Assembly (NCBI RefSeq): GCF_014851395.1
Contig: NW_024042261.1
Coordinates: forward strand, 40,943,499-41,007,498
Length of the DNA: 64,000 nucleotides
Reading direction: 5' to 3'
Source: Micropterus salmoides
Taxonomy: Eukaryota > Chordata > Actinopteri > Centrarchiformes > Centrarchidae
The position numbers and the translations under genes were made by a program. Under the pieces are notes generated by a model. The model ran no database searches, was not told the origin of the DNA, and worked only from the letters and a program-made list of their open reading frames with translations. Below, piece after piece: positions 24,461 to 36,900 of the stretch (positions are counted from its first letter, which is position 1; every line of letters starts with the position of its first letter).

Positions 24461-27125
24461 TTTGTTGGATGCTGAGATCCTCCTTGTTGGTTGGTCTCCT
24501 GTATCTGCACAGCTCTATTTCCTGAACTTACATCTTATGATACCTAAAAACTACTCCTCAATTTTCTATCCTGCCCCTTTCATCTTTCTTCTTTAAGTTT
24601 TAGCCACATCTCCTCCCACCTTATACATCACTTCATTACACAGTAAATAGGAAATGACTGTAATGAGAGAGAGAGAAAACTTGTACTGTCCCCTGACACA
24701 GTGCAACAGTTATAACTTATGCAAACTACAACTGTGAATGCGTACATCCTCATCATTATTCATGATCTGGTTTTAATCAAGTAAATTACGTACTTCATAG
24801 ATCATAAATTGTGTATCTGCACAGGTGACTGAGGGAACAAACTAAAGACATTTTATTAGAATTTTTTCTCCTAAAACCTGTGGATGTTAAACCTTTGGGC
24901 AGCAGTAGCTCAGTCTGTGGGGTCTTATCTTGGGAACCGGATGGTGGTTCCGGTTCACGTCCAGCACGGATCAGTCAAAAGGAGTTCAGACTGGCAGCTG
25001 GAGAGGTGCCACTTCACCTCCTGGTCACTGCTGAAGGTTCACCTGAGCAAAGCCTGAACCCCTAACTGCTCAGGGAGCCTGACTGCGTGGCAGCCCCCTC
25101 ACTCTGACATGTAGAGGTCCTGTTTGTGCGTTTGTATTTTGGACCTGTGTGTGACCCTGTTGGAGGGCAGTGGAAGCAACCTATGAACATCATTAACATA
25201 TTATCACCTTAAGATGAACTTGTTCGCAAAGCAGAGTGGTCATTCATCTGTCCAGTATTCTCTCTGTTAGCTTTGTTTTGGGGCTAGAACCTCTCCTGAG
25301 AGAAGATTTGACTCTTTAGCTGCTAAATGCTCGACTGTGTTCACCAGTTAGTCTCTAACTGTGTCTGTCTCCTGTTTGCTGCTGAGCAGATAGTGTACAA
25401 TGGCCTTTTAGTTTTTCATTGTCAGATAGTGTTCAGCATTTAAATGGTAGGAGATACAGCTCTTTTTAAACAGAAGCTGTAATAATAAGCTGTAAAGCTT
25501 CACACGGAAATGTGGGAACAACAGTAGTGATGGCTGTGGATGAGGTCTATGTTGACACGTCTCTTACTATTATTGTTTTTTTATCTCCCTCTGGCTATGA
25601 GACATTCTCACCCTTAACCAGAAAAGCTATTTAAAACCAACAGGTTGCAAACCACAGGCTCACTTAAGTCTCCACCCATAGAACAAAACCACATGAAACT
25701 GCTGCTGATGGCTGATAAAAACAGGTTATCATGTTTAATCAGGTTTAATTGGCTGAATTAGATTAAAACGTGTGGCAGTATCTGCCTTGCCTTGTTTTAT
25801 TGAGATTTTTGTTGGCAGAAAAAAAAAAAAACACCTTCAGAGTACTCTGGCAAAAAGATAAACCTGGCACAGCTTTTGCCAGACTGCAAAAGGAAGTCTT
25901 CGGGTAAGAAGCTGAGTGGCAAATGAAACACAAGCAAGCAGACGTTCCTTTGTAACTGGATCGCTGTATTTCTGCTGTTTATCTCACAGTCAGTGCAACC
26001 AAAGATTAAACTATTGATGCTGTGTTTTCCAGATCTTTTGTCAGATCCTGTGATCCTTTAACCTGATGGACTGTCAAACTGGGCTGGATCGTTGATGTCT
26101 CACCGTCATTTTAAACAGCACACCCCCACCATCACAGCCCCCCTGCATTGTTTTAACACTGTTATAGTCACTCCTTGTTCAATAATAATTAGTCATTCAA
26201 CAAAACAGAATTAGAAAAGCATCACGGTCAGACTGAACATCCTCAGTCAGGTTATGATCTCAGGCTTTAGTGTCATTCTATTTTAGGTCACTTACAAAAA
26301 GCTCCACCCCTCATATTTTTCTACCACACATCATTGCAGACATCAGTAAACCACAGGAAACTGTGCTTAGTTGGTGATTTAAATTGAAAATGAATGTATC
26401 TAGATATTCAGCACATTAAAGTTAATTTGCTATTTGTAAAATTCTATGTGATTGTTGCATCTTTCAAGTTATTTTGATGATAACTGTAGTCTTGGTAAAA
26501 GGCATGTAGTGTTGTCTCCCACAGTGTGTAACGGTGGGATCTCAAATGGGGGTCCGTCGTCTAATGTGAGTCAGTTTTGGGGGTCCTTGACATGAAAAAG
26601 TTTGAGAACCAGTGCTTCACAAAACTCAAGGAGATCATTCCATCTCACAATTTCTAGCAGCAGCAACATTTAAAGTGAGAAAGTTCACAACAATAAACAA
26701 TCAACATGACTGAAATGCTCAACTTCAGAACACGGTAATTTCACCACTGTATTTCTAAATATATTGACATTATTACATTATAACTGACATTATTAACTGC
26801 ACTTTCACACAGTGAGCTTGAGGATGGCAGCGCTAGGGAGTTAGAGAAAGGGACAAAGAGCAATACCAATACAAAGGGCGAATCAGAGACTGAGGAGCAA
26901 ACTGGGACACAATGTCAGTCTTAATTTTACCACTAGATGACACTAAAGTAAAAAAAATAAAATAAAATCCTGCATACAGTGAAATTAATAAGATTAAATG
27001 AGGAGGCTGTTACACTGGTGTTGTAAATAATAAGCAACATTTTAATGATTGTTTTCTTGTACATAAAACTATGAAATATATAATATAATAACTCAAACTA
27101 CCAGTTTTAAAACAGTTTCTTTAAA
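24461..27125. other. Upstream spacer of unit A, nearly identical in A, B and C
   Basis: This spacer must contain the unit A promoter. It is almost the same base for base upstream of B (38751-41415) and C (49579-52265). It includes a tRNA-like SINE (24897-25200). The proximal 250 bases have GA-rich tracts on the coding strand and a (GA)n tract near 24665; no TATA box could be placed with confidence. Confidence 0.6.
24897..25200 (+). repeat. tRNA-derived SINE in upstream spacer (unit A)
   Basis: A-box-like TAGCTCAGTCTGTGGGG and B-box-like GGTTCACGTCC (24952-24962) are spaced as in a tRNA promoter, in a sequence starting GGGCAGCAGTAGCTCAG. The 61-codon frame over it is not a gene. Copies lie at about 39188-39485 (B) and 50016-50312 (C). 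Confidence 0.65.
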
Positions 27126-27262
27126 TTAAGTCGCTTTTATCCAAAGCTTTTTATGTCAGAGGTTGCACGCCTCTGGAGCAACTAGATGTCTTGCTCAGGG
27201 ACACAATGGCAGATGGGTCACAGTGGGGGATTGAACCCAGGTCTCTCATATGTAAATTTCAT
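27126..27262 (-). repeat. Reversed tRNA-SINE at the A/B unit border
   Basis: CGCTTTTATCCAAAGC, then GGTTGCACGCCTCTGGAG, then GATTGAACCCAGGTC is the reverse of the SINE in unit introns. Equivalent copies are at 41416-41546 (B/C border) and 52266-52432 (C/D border). The C/D copy is longer and keeps about 300 bases that the other two borders have lost. Confidence 0.65.
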
Positions 27263-27299
27263 ATGTAAATATCATAGTATTGTAGGGAAAGGATTTTCT

Positions 27300-27305
27300 T
27301 TTATT
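27300..27305 (-). terminator. Candidate poly(A) signal of unit B
   Basis: Minus-strand AATAAA about 375 bases past the unit B stop codon, in a block conserved in all four units. Confidence 0.5.
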
Positions 27306-27679
27306 TCTGGGACTCTCATTCAGACCAGGTCAACAATATACAGTATCTGTGATAAGTTAAATCAGGTAATGAGATAATAATCAGCTGTAATATAAAGCTG
27401 AGCTTCAGAAGCAAGACAAGAAAGACTCCTCTAGTAATTACAGATCGGTGCAAAAGTCCTGTTCACACCTTGGTGACTCAAACAATGTGGATGATGAAGT
27501 GAATCGTGTGTCTCTGGATTGATAGGATTTAAGTTGACAGCGTCCAACATCTGAATATCTTGGTGAAGTTCCTGAAGTCTGAGCTGGATTCATTGTAAAC
27601 AACCACATCAGCAATGAATGACCTGAAATTTTGACCATACATGTAGTAAAAGTCATAAATTGACAGGGCTGATCTTTGC

Positions 27680-27982
27680 TCAGTGCTGCTGTGGCATGTT
27701 GACTGTTGTGTAGAGAGGATCCTCTGAAGAGCTGGACGGCAGGTCGACAGTACAGTAGGCTGGATTTTGCTTCAAAATAGAATATTTGCAGGCAACAGAG
27801 CTGGGTTTGAGGGTCACTGCCTCACCACCAACTCTGTCAGAGCTGCTTTGGAAGTTGATGGTAGAGTAATGCAGCGAGGCAGACGGGTTTGTGGGAAAGT
27901 TGGCAGTGGCATAAATCGTGTCTATCTTATTTCCTGAGTCTGGTGTCTGGATGTGCTGCTGTATCTCCTCATAGACATGATC
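27680..27982 (-). CDS. Unit B tail exon, full length
   Basis: A 303-base terminal exon starting in phase 0 (DHVYEEI). It encodes 100 residues with six tyrosines and ends NMPQQH then TGA. Five of the tyrosines have I, L or V at +3. Compared with A, C and D it has one more base in the CAAAGCAGC stretch, which keeps the frame. It also has CAA where the others have TAA, so it reads on past KYSIL. Confidence 0.8.
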   Translation of the reverse strand, partial: DHVYEEIQQHIQTPDSGNKIDTIYATANFPTNPSASLHYSTINFQSSSDRVGGEAVTLKPSSVACKYSILKQNPAYCTVDLPSSSSEDPLYTTVNMPQQH

Positions 27983-30900
27983 CTACCAGGATAGAAAAAA
28001 TAAAATAAATACAGTCTGACAAAATCATATTAAATCCATAAAATAAGAACTCTCCATTCAAAATGTGCTCAACATTGTCAGTTAAACAGGTCTGAGTAAC
28101 GGATTTTAAATAAAATTAAAATTTAAAGGTTCAGTGTTTAAGCTTTAGTGGCATCTAGTGGTGAGAGTTGCAAATTAGATTGCTCTTTTGATTCTACCAT
28201 CTCACACAGCTGATTCTCAGTTAACAGGGCCCAGTAGAATTACAAGGGTTAGAGTCCCCGGTTTCTCCGCTGTTAACTTGTTGACTGGGCCCGCTGTCAA
28301 TTGCTTTTACCAGAGTTTGTAGCGTGGAAATCTGGGTTTACAGTGATGACTGTATCTAAAGAAGGGTTAGAGTCCCCTTAGGGCCTGTGTCCACCCAAAC
28401 TGTATTTTGCCAGCTGAAAACGCCACTTGCTGTTCTGAAAACGCCTAGCTGGGAGCGCTAGGGTGCGTTTTGGAGGCGCATTGTTTTTTTTCAAGACATT
28501 GTGGTTGCCATTATACATAGTTTCCGTGGAATGTTTTGCAAGTAGGGTAGCCTACTTAAGTTTAGTGAAAGTAAAAATTTCACCACAAAGTACATAGGCC
28601 TACTTGCTCTGGCCCTTGCACTGCATGAAGAGAAGACTGAAACATGAGAGCACAGACTGTCTGTACGTGGGATCATGAGATTTTGTGGGCGAGGAAACAC
28701 CACGGCGAGTAGGCAAATCACTTCGTTCAAGATATGATGTGCTCGGTGCGGTGTTTGTCCCGCCCCTCCTGCACTGTGATTGGACGGCTGGGTAAAAAGT
28801 GACAGTGGAGAGCGCAGCGTTTTTCCCAAAGTTGAACATTTTTCATCACTTGGCGACCGGAAAAAACGCTCAGCGCCCAGCGCGGAAAAGACGCTCAGCA
28901 CCTCGTCACGCTCCTGCCGTTTGTACCAGCTTGGAAAAATGCGGTGCTTCCATTGCAATGAATTGAAAAAAGATGCTGGCATCAGAAAAAAACGCTTTGG
29001 TGGACACGGGCCCTTAGGGTTGCGAATCCCTAAGTGTTAAATGGTCTGAGTCCCTAAGTAACTTGTTGACAGGGTCCCGCTGTCAACCGCTTTTACCAGA
29101 GTTTGTGGCCTGGGCAATCCGGATTTACAGTGACAACTGTATCTAAAGAAGGGTTAGAGTCCCCTTAAGGTTAGAGTCCCTAAGTAACTAAAGGGGGGAT
29201 AGAGTGGGAGATGGGGAATCAAAGGAGTAAAATAAGCAAAGGTGGGAGACCTGCCTGTTTTAACTTTTAAAACTTTTTATATTTCCCTGTTCCTTTTATG
29301 TTTTATGTAAAGCACTTTGAATTACCTTGTTGTTGAAATATGCCATACACATAAACTTGCCTTGCCTTGATATATTAAGAAATTATACACTCACCTAAAG
29401 GATTATTAGCAACACCTGTTCAATTTCTCATTAATGCAATTATGTAATCAACCAATCACATGGCAGTTGCTTCAATGCATTTAGGGGTGTGGTCCTGGTC
29501 AAGACAATCTCCTGAACTCCAAACTGAATGTCAGAATGTGAAAGAAAGGTGATTTAAGCAATTTTGAGCGTGGCATGGTTGTTGGTGCCAGACGGGCCGG
29601 TGGGGGGGGGCCGTGGTTATGTAGACAGAAATGGCTCATTCTAAGGTAATAAAAACATAATGGTTCATTATGTAAGTTCTTTACACACCACTGAAAACAT
29701 AGTTATGGATATTATATTGCATTTCTGTCAATAGATCCTCAGAAATGTTACACACTGAACCTTTAAAAGAACAATAGCTATTAACAATATTGTATTAATA
29801 ATTTAAGTTTTAAAACATTCCCATATACATTATATCATACAGTAACATATTTCCTGTATCTGACCACTGTAGGTAAAATATTCATAACAAACACAACAGG
29901 TTCGCCACATATAGAAAAAAGAGATTCTGTCACTGAAAGAGTGAAGAGCATCCTTGATGGCCAGTGTTAATTTATATATTTTGAATGAAACGAGAGTCCC
30001 AGAAGTTCTTTCTTATACTTTTAACACAAATATTTAAATATCTGGCATCATTCAGAGATGAGTAATCCAACTATTGCGCAATTTTTTCAGCAATATCAAT
30101 TCAACCTCCGGTTCCCAGCCTAACCCTTATGTACTGAGCTACTGCCGCCCCAAGTGACCGTCCTTGTCATGTGTTCGTGTTGTACGGCCACTAGAGGTCG
30201 CTGCCACAATGAACGTAAACATGAGTTGTACTTTTGTGTGGATTAAACAACCTATATGGTCGTTTTTCTATGGAGGACAGTCTCATTTATACACTGACTT
30301 GTTTGTGCTGTGCTGCTGCTCCATTTCTTGTGTTCTTTAAATGTGAAAATCCTGGCAAAAGAAAATGTAAGAGAACAATAACTAAGTAAACAAGCAGAAG
30401 GACACATATGGATTAATTTCACGCTTTTCATCAAATTGAGACACAGTCTCTTTAAGCCTTAAACTTTAAGCCGTAAAGCATGTAGTAATTTTATCTTAAA
30501 AGTTTCAAAAGTTTCAAAATCCATATCATGGTACACTGACTTGTAATAGGAAGAATGGGATCTCAGTCATTACTGTGGCCCAGAGACTGTGTTATTAGCT
30601 TTGTTTCCAGCTACATTTTTTAAATATGCATTAAGAAGTATCGCATTAGTTTGATGGAAATACAAAATATGCAAAATTTGAAAAAACGTCCTTAATTTCG
30701 CTGAAAGGTTTAACACTCGCTTGAGGTGCTTTTTAGTCTTTGTCAAGAAATAGTTAATGTGCCAAATGGGAGATGGAAACACTTTTGCTGAATAAGTTCT
30801 GACTTAACACCCATCAGCATCAGTTTGTAACGCAATGGGGATCCCTATAGCATCATAGTTCAACGCTTCGGTGGAAGCACTGTTGCGTTAGTTTTGGACG

Positions 30901-33900
30901 GTAAAGGCAGGTATTTAATAGAAAAGACTGAGTAAGGAGGTTGGGGTGGATGGAGGACCAGCACCCGGACTTTGTACCAGGAGACTGGGGTCCGTGTCCA
31001 GTGTGAAACAAAAAGTCAACATTAAATATTTTTATTTAAGTTACGCAAGTTACATAAATTGCGTAAGTTACGTGATGTAAGTTTCGTGACGTAAGTGAAC
31101 CTGCGCATTAAGTGACGTACATAGTTATTTTAACCCAAACCATGATCTTTAGTAGTTTTGTGCCTAAACCTAACCAAATTGCAACGAAACGCTAGTGTTT
31201 TATTTTGAAAGTCTATCTGGATGTTGCATATTTATTGTTGCTTATCGTTGCTAACTTGACCGCCGAGCCTTACATGTCTAAAAATGATGCTAAAGGGTTA
31301 CCCAGGGCATTAAAAAGTGACGCCAAAGGGCCTTGACCAAGCGTCAATATGTGATGAGTGGGGAGTGAGAATGTGTTGGGTGTGAGTAATTTCAGGTGCA
31401 GGGTTAAAATGCACCAGACTGTTCCCTCTTATAAGTTTGGCAAATAAGTGAAGTTATTACTTTCTTTGTATAAAAACATTGTGTTCATCAACTTCAAGAC
31501 ATGAAAAAGAAGTGATGCACAGTCTCTACAAACGGTATCCAGTGTCTTCTTTGGCCTTTTTAATCCTCATTTACACACAGGGTGGAGCTGTTGTGAAGGA
31601 GTGTGTGTTTCTTCTGGAAAATGGTAATAACTCTTACGTTTGTAGATCAAAATCAGCACAAACAGCAGCAGCACAGCTACACAGACGATCACAGTAATGA
31701 CGACCTGACGGTCACCTGCAATATAAACCAGATTCATTATCATCCACAGCTGTCTGTGTTGAGTATTTAAGTGGGCGATTAATTTGAAATATTTCCCCTC
31801 CTCTTGCTCTTCTCCAGCAGATGGTGTAACATATCTAACGTGCTCTCTTACCACGATTCTCTGCAGACTCAGTAGTTGACTGGGTTGAAGAAACCAGAGA
31901 TGTGGATAATGTCGGTGACATTGCTGTTGATACTGCTGGTGATACTGAAAAAAAAGACAATTTAATTTGGCAAGAGAATAACCCTCAGAGGTCCGATTCC
32001 ACAGAACTCTCTTTTCTCTTGGGTTTGTTAATACATTCACCGAGAGCACAAATGCATTTTTTTGATTGGTCTCCCGTGTTTCTGAAACACAAAAATAGGA
32101 AACTAAATAATGAATAAATGATAATGAATGAGACTGAATCCATTCAGCTGCTGTTGTGACAGGTCAATATATCTGCTGTGAACAAAAGGTCTATTGTGTA
32201 AGAGCCTTTTAAAGGAATAGTCTCAGTGTGAGAAATGCTCTCATTTGCTTTCTGACAGAGAGTTCTCTTCACAGCCAGTATGGATCATATTTACAGTGAA
32301 CAGTAACACTTTCATTGTACATTCAAGACAAAATTTCAGCTTATCCTTAAAGATTGTAAAACATGCATAAACACTAAATCTGTGTTGATGAAACTGAACA
32401 CTTGATAAGGGTTTTGGTTGTTGCTGATAAAGTTCTGCTGTCAAATCACTGCAGGATGCTGCTCTGAGACGTGCAGGAAATGAAAATGAGCACAAACAGC
32501 AACAACATCAGGTGATCTTAGTCAGCGTCAGGATATCACAGCTGACTGCCATTTGAAAAAAAAAAGTTAAATGCTTTTACAAAGAAGTAATAAACAACAG
32601 TTTCCTTCTTCACATACAGTATGAGGGATCTGATTGTGATTTTGGCTTCCAATAATTATGAAAACAAGATCATCGAGATCAAACAATTTTTGTGATGCAT
32701 TCTGTTTCGGAATGATGCTCTTGCTTTGGCTTGTGTTTATAATCCAGTGTGTTATGTGGCATATTTGTTCAGGTCGGGCCAAGATGAAGGGTGGAGCGCT
32801 TTTTGATCAAGAACAAGAAAGGAAAAACCAGTTCAGCTGTTTTACGGTTGTTACACACAAAACTGGTACAGACAGTTAGAAAAGAGCCATCAGCATATGA
32901 CAGTAAACAACTGTGTGGTAACATGACCAGATCAGACAGATCTGGTCACCAAGCAGGTTTAATACTGAATGGGTTAGAGAAAATCCATGGTATGATTTTC
33001 TTTTCTCCAAAAGGTCAATATTTCCAAAGTCAATAAATAATTGTTTTAATTAATCATGATCTCAAAATTATTGGTCAATAAGTGATTACGATTTTTGCGA
33101 TAATCGAGCAGGTCTAATAGGATGCTCTCACCAGGATTGCTAAGTAAAACAAAAATAAAAATATTATCTCAGTTGTGTCTTTTTAACTGAAACCAAAAAG
33201 TTATTTTTAATGTTTCGGCTGACAGTGACTGAAATTGTATATGACATGCAATAACATTAAAGGCAATCAACTCAAAATATGTCTTATCTGTTTGATGGCA
33301 GGAAAAGCACAGGTGTTAATAATAACATTAACAATGGCTCTGTTATATTCAAGTCTAACAGTAAGTCATGACAGTGAGTCAGCATGAACAATATCAGGAC
33401 CCTGAAACTGCAGCAGCTAAATGGAATTCAGCCCTCATGTATTTTATTGTTTACACCTGTGTTTCTCCTTCTGTGATGTAAAAATGTCTTTTGTGAAAAG
33501 GTCAATTGTTGCCAAGTGTTTTGCACTTTACCACAGAGAAAATAACTAATATCTTTCACTACTTCTTTTGCTTTACCCGTCGCCATGGTGAATCATTGGA
33601 TTGCAGATCAATTGATGATGGCTTTAGTTATTCATCATGCATGTAATATGAGGTTAACATACTCAGAGCTGATACAACTGATGGTCAGTTAGGGTTAAAC
33701 CAGCTTTCTGGAACAGGACCCTGAAACTCTACAGACCAATATTTATTAAAATAAACTTTATAAGATGAAATAAGAGTCCAGCAGTAATCAATAATTACTA
33801 TAGCTTTCTTTTCATGCTTGTCATCCAACTATTACCCTCCTACAATCTGAACCAGGATCAGATTACATCCACACAATAAAACAACATCACTCACCGACAG

Positions 33901-36900
33901 TCATCACCAGCTTTTGGAAGAATTTTTTGCTGCGTGTTTTGTCAGTGCTTTTTGCTCCACACCAGTATGTCCCAGTGTCGTCTGTTGTTACGTTTCTCAC
34001 TGTTATGATGATATTTCTCTTATCTTGTTCCTCCTTCATAGAAAACCTCCCAATGGTCTTGTTGCGCTGTGTGCTTAATAAAGGCTCACATATAGATAGA
34101 TCTTCTCCCTTACAGATGAATTTGTTTATCAGAGTATAATTTGGATATTCACACCAGTATGTAAGATTCTGTCCAACAGCTGGAAACGTGGTGAAGCTAG
34201 TAATAGAAGCTGTAGAGACACAGACAGACATCGTTGTGTATCAGTGACTGTATTTAACAACATATTTCAGAGACACTTTAATTATCTGTGTGAGAAAATC
34301 AAAGCTAAAAGTGTCAGATGTGTGCTGCTCACCTTCAACCTTCAGCTGTATCTTTCTGAGAGCAGCTCTGTAACTTCCTTCATGTGTTTCCACTCCACAC
34401 CGGTAGACACCAGCATCATGTGAGGACACCTTACTGATGGACACGCTGAAGCTACTGTTGGTTTCTGTGAGAGTGAATGTCCCGTTTGACTTCAGAGAGG
34501 ATTTTGTTGATAAAATATCCTCACAGATTGAACCGTTCTGTTTGCAGAAGAACTTGTATTTGTTTCCTGTGTAATCACATGTGATGGTGGTTTTAGCTGT
34601 TCTGTACGCAGTTTGATTAAATTGTCCCTGGCAGCCGTCTGTCTCTGCAAATAAACAAGAAATATCAAATGTGAAACTGTGATAATGTGCTAACACATGA
34701 TGGAAATGCAAATCACCACACTCATACAGTAAAGTGTGAATCATGTTAAATCTGCTTTTATTGCAAATTGATCTCCATTTTGTTTATCTGAGTAGATGAT
34801 GACTTGAAATAGAAATTGACTCTAGTGAATGTGAAATTAGAGTCAAAATAGTCTGGAAATTTATAACCAACATCTGTAACATTCATTTTAATAAAAAGTG
34901 AGTGCCTCTTACCAACGTCCAAGTCCAGTTCCACTGTGTCACATGAGTCAGGTAGTTGGTTAAATTTACAGATGTACTTCCCAAAGTTCTCACGTTCAGT
35001 TTTATTAATGGCCACCCTGAGATGTTTTTTTTTTGGATCATGGTACAGGAAAACTCTGCCGTTGTTTTCCCACACATTCTTTAGAGCACTTCGTATGGTT
35101 TCTTTGGGATTAACTAAATCAATACTTTCATATGTTACATTTGGTTTTGGATATTTGCAGGTGAATTTAATCCATCCTAATGGGCATCCCTTCACTTTAG
35201 ACAAGACCTCATGACCTGAAAGACAAAAGTTCACAACATGACACTTGACAGACTGTCATCTGAATTAGCTCTCTATCAATGCAACATCGCAACTTTACTT
35301 TGAGCTCAATATTTACCACTTGGAAGCAGTATACAAACATTTAATACATTCTTTTAACACACTATAATGTAGTTATAGGCTGCTATGAGGACAGTATCTG
35401 TCAGCAATTATAATATCTTATTTAAAGATATATTTTATATAATTGCTACTGTGTTTTAATATACAGTCACTCATCATCGGTTTAGCAGCTTCTACTTTTG
35501 ATTGCCCACAGGAGGGGCTATACAAACACATTAATTAAAAGTTTTTAGCTGGAAGTGGTTTTTAAATTTAAATCTAAAAGAACACTTGAACAGCCTAAAA
35601 TATCATGTTTGAAAAGTAGATTCTAATGAATTAATTTGAGCTAAAGAACAGCTAAACCCAGGAGTGGTCGTTGGTTGTCTGGCTCAGAGTAAAAAACAAT
35701 TGTCCAGCCCAGAACCTCATATAGTTTCAGCTGAATTTCTAAATGTATTCTCACATCCTTTAGGAAATGATCTCTTTGCAGCTAGTATTAGTCACAATAA
35801 CAGTGAACAGTAAGACTTTCAATGCACATACAGGAATCTGAGTATTGATTTGTAAGAATTGATCAAATGTGCATCTATCCTTAAAAAGTGAAGTATCTAC
35901 ATCTGTGTAAATAAAATTGATCACTTGTTAAGGGTTTTGGTTGTTGCTGATAGAGTTCTGTTGTCACATCACTGCAGTGCGCTGCTCTGAAAATGGAAGT
36001 GCAGGAAATGAAAACAAGAGCACAAATAGCAACAAGATATCTTTCTGCAGACTGAGTCAGCCAGTGACAGGATATCCCAGTTGACTGCCTTTGTAACAGC
36101 ATTTCAAAATCTACTACATACTTAAATATGGATGAAATAGGATGCTGTTTAATCAAGATCAATACATGAAACAGATAAAACTATCTCAGTTTTTGAGGGG
36201 CCTTTTCAACTGCAACCCTAAAGTCATTATTATTGTTTCAGCTTACAGTGACTGAAATATGTCTTATCTGTTTGATGGCAGGAAAAGCACAAGTGTTCAT
36301 AATAACATTAACAATGGCTCTGTTATATTCAAGTCTAACAGTAAGTCATGACAGTGAGTCAGCATGAACAATATCAGGACCCTGAAACTGCAGCAGCTAA
36401 ATGGAATTCAGCCCTCATGTATTTTATTGTTTACACCTGTGTTTCTCCTTCTGTGATGTAAAAATGTCTTTTGTGAAAAGGTCAATTGCTGTCAAGTGTT
36501 TTGCACTTTACCACAGAGAAAATAACTGATTCTCTCACTACTTCTTTTGCTTTACCTGTCGCCATGGTGAATCATTGGATTGCAGATCAATTGATGATGG
36601 CTTTAGTTATTCATCATGCATGTAATATGAGGTTAACATACTCAGAGCTGATACAACTGATGGTCAGTTAGGGTTAAACCAGCTTTCTGGAACAGGACCC
36701 TGAAACTCTACAGACCAATATTTATTAAAATAACTTTATAAGATGAAATAAGAGTCCAGCAGTAATCAATAATTACTATAGCTTTCTTTTCATGCTTGTC
36801 ATCCAACTATTACCCTCCTACAATCTGAATCAGGATCAGATTACATCCACACAATAAAACGACATCACTCACCTACAGTCATCACCAGCTTTTGGATGAA

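Larger units (their letters stand above)
27983..30298. other. Unit B intron before the tail exon, filled with mobile DNA
   Basis: Contains a duplicated 106-base segment, a 633-base Harbinger-like element between its copies, and one end of a TIR transposon near 29389-29605. This intron differs from the matching introns of A, C and D. No gene was recognised; long frames at 28491-29040 belong to the element. Confidence 0.65.

Noticed and set aside
24897..24975. Possible tRNA gene (A and B boxes)
   Set aside because: The boxes sit in a repeated SINE with copies at the same place in each unit; no proper cloverleaf or anticodon arm could be drawn.
28491..29040. 163- and 86-codon frames as genes
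   Set aside because: They lie within a MITE with inverted ends and overlap on opposite strands without family resemblance.
35216..36872. Second signal exon that would make unit B two genes
   Set aside because: No MKIF-type exon or other hydrophobic start with a donor was found there.
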